DNA of 6,363 nucleotides, taken from a bacterium. GTDB taxonomy: Bacteria; Pseudomonadota; Gammaproteobacteria; Burkholderiales; Burkholderiaceae_C. This document shows, in pieces, positions 5,224 to 6,363 of this stretch. The stretch's first letter is position 1; each line of letters opens with the position of its first letter. The notes under the pieces are model-generated. The model saw nothing but the letters and a program-made list of their open reading frames with translations, made no database searches and had not been told where the DNA came from. Both the position numbers and the translations under genes were made by a program. The stretch is from NCBI GenBank assembly GCA_030824095.1, contig JAVBYK010000071.1, positions 1 through 6,363 on the forward strand, read 5' to 3'.

Positions 5224-6363
5224 ATGGATACCTTGAACACCCTCGACGACTGGCTGGCGTACTGCGAGCGCCTGCACCACACCACCATTGACATGGGCCT
5301 GGAGCGCGTGCGCACCGTCGCCCAGCGCATGGCCATCCGCTTTGACTGCCCGGTGATCACCGTGGCCGGCACCAACGGCAAGGGCTCCACCTGCGCCATG
5401 CTGGAGTCCATCCTGGGACAGGCGGGTTACCGCACCGGCCTGTTCACCTCACCGCACCTGGTGCACTTCGAGGAACGCCTGCGCCTCCTGGGTCAGTCCG
5501 TGGATGCTACGGATTTGGTAGCGGGCTTTGCAGCGGTGGAGAGGGCCAGGACCCAAAACGGCGAAGTGATCTCGCTCAGCTATTTCGAATTCTCGATGTT
5601 GGCGATCTTCGACGTCATGATGCGCAGCGGTCTGGACGTGGTGATTCTGGAGGTGGGGCTGGGGGGTCGGCTGGATTCCACCAACATCATCGACGCCGAC
5701 TGCGCCATCATCACCAGCATCGATCTGGACCACATGGAAATCCTGGGCCCGGACCGCGAGACCATTGGCCGGGAGAAGGCCGGCATCATGCGCACCGGCA
5801 AGCCGGTCATCGTCAGCGACCCCATGCCGCCGCAAAGCGTGCTGGACCATGCGCTGGAAGTGGGTGCCGACCTGTGGCGTGTGGGCCATGACTTCAATGT
5901 GGCCGGGGACCCGCAGCAGTGGGGCTGGGCCGGGCGCGGGCGACGCTACAGCGGCCTGGCCTATCCGGCGCTGCGCGGTGCCAACCAGTTGGTCAACGCG
6001 GCCGGCGTCTTGGCGGCGTTGACTGCGCTGCGCGAGCGCCTGCCCATCACCGCCCAGGCGGTGCGCAACGGCCTGGCCTTTGTCGAGCTGCCGGGACGCT
6101 TCCAGATCATTCCGGGGCAGCCCACGCTGGTTCTGGATGTGGCGCACAACCCGCATTCCGTGGCGGCGCTGGCGGCCAATCTGGATGCCATGGGTTTTTT
6201 CCCGACCACGCACGCCGTGTTTGGCGCCATGGCCGACAAGGATCTGGGGCCGATGCTGGCCAAGGTCAGCCCGATGCTGGACCGCTGGTATTTCACCGAT
6301 TTGCCCACCGGGCGCGCAGCCAAGGCCGATGCGCTGCTGGCGCAGTGGCAGGCCCAGAACACG
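5224..6363 (+). CDS. folC: Folylpolyglutamate synthase / dihydrofolate synthase, 3' partial
   Basis: Cytosolic ATP-dependent Mur-ligase-type enzyme. It joins L-glutamate to dihydropteroate to make dihydrofolate and extends the glutamate tail of folates; proteobacterial FolC normally does both. 380 codons are visible with no stop; the family is usually about 420-450 residues, so the last part of the C-terminal domain lies beyond the window. Counted from ATG 5224: P-loop GTNGKGST (49-56), SPHLVHFEERLRL (folate-binding loop region), YFEF (120-123), EVGLGGRLDSTN (143-154), TSIDLDHMEILG (164-175), REKAGI with K185 at the position of the carbamylated lysine, LPGRF (289-293) at the domain junction, and DVAHNPHS (305-312). 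The ATG has no Shine-Dalgarno; the frame is open upstream but offers no better start, and homologues begin near here. Its upstream neighbours are the inverted elements and pip rather than accD. Identity is certain. Confidence 0.96.
   Translation, partial: MDTLNTLDDWLAYCERLHHTTIDMGLERVRTVAQRMAIRFDCPVITVAGTNGKGSTCAMLESILGQAGYRTGLFTSPHLVHFEERLRLLGQSVDATDLVAGFAAVERARTQNGEVISLSYFEFSMLAIFDVMMRSGLDVVILEVGLGGRLDSTNIIDADCAIITSIDLDHMEILGPDRETIGREKAGIMRTGKPVIVSDPMPPQSVLDHALEVGADLWRVGHDFNVAGDPQQWGWAGRGRRYSGLAYPALRGANQLVNAAGVLAALTALRERLPITAQAVRNGLAFVELPGRFQIIPGQPTLVLDVAHNPHSVAALAANLDAMGFFPTTHAVFGAMADKDLGPMLAKVSPMLDRWYFTDLPTGRAAKADALLAQWQAQNT

Noticed and set aside
5045..5236. 63-codon plus-strand open frame across the repeat region
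   Set aside because: It runs through both arms of copy 2 and into folC in another frame, has no ribosome binding site, and its translation shows no known feature.

Overview
This GC-rich window, with strong G/C preference at third codon positions, looks like a bacterial chromosome segment from the Betaproteobacteria, order Burkholderiales, most likely the family Comamonadaceae. That placement rests on codon use, on the FolC and ArsC-family sequences as I remember them, and on a GACAAT-type -10 box close to the folC start. It is an inference; no database was searched.

Layout. (1) Positions 1-3534 (+) hold a very long ABC exporter gene whose 5' end lies before the window. One polypeptide carries membrane domain, ATPase, membrane domain, ATPase, and it has the sequence marks of the ABCC/MRP subfamily. 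(2) Positions 3512-3886 (-) encode a small YffB/Spx-like member of the ArsC thioredoxin-fold family. Its 3' end overlaps that of the exporter gene by 23 bp, tail to tail. (3) A short AT-rich divergent gap (3887-3975) holds its probable promoter and the ribosome binding site of the next gene. (4) Positions 3976-4929 (+) encode proline iminopeptidase, with a complete Ser/Asp/His triad. (5) The gap 4930-5223 has no gene but is the most structured part of the window. It holds two 92-nt double stem-loop elements in inverted orientation, with conserved purine-rich internal strands and outer stems of different sequence that are both still paired. (6) Positions 5224-6363 (+) hold folC (folylpolyglutamate/dihydrofolate synthase), cut off by the window end.

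The four genes do not form an obvious pathway. The exporter and the reductase converge, the reductase and pip diverge, and pip and folC are co-directional but separated by the inverted element pair. folC is usually thought of as sitting next to accD in this group, and here pip takes the upstream place. The two observations most worth following are the inverted element pair, where all seven non-Watson-Crick stem positions become G-U wobbles when each element is read in the same sense, and the bacterial ABCC-like exporter with an apparently asymmetric pair of ATP sites.
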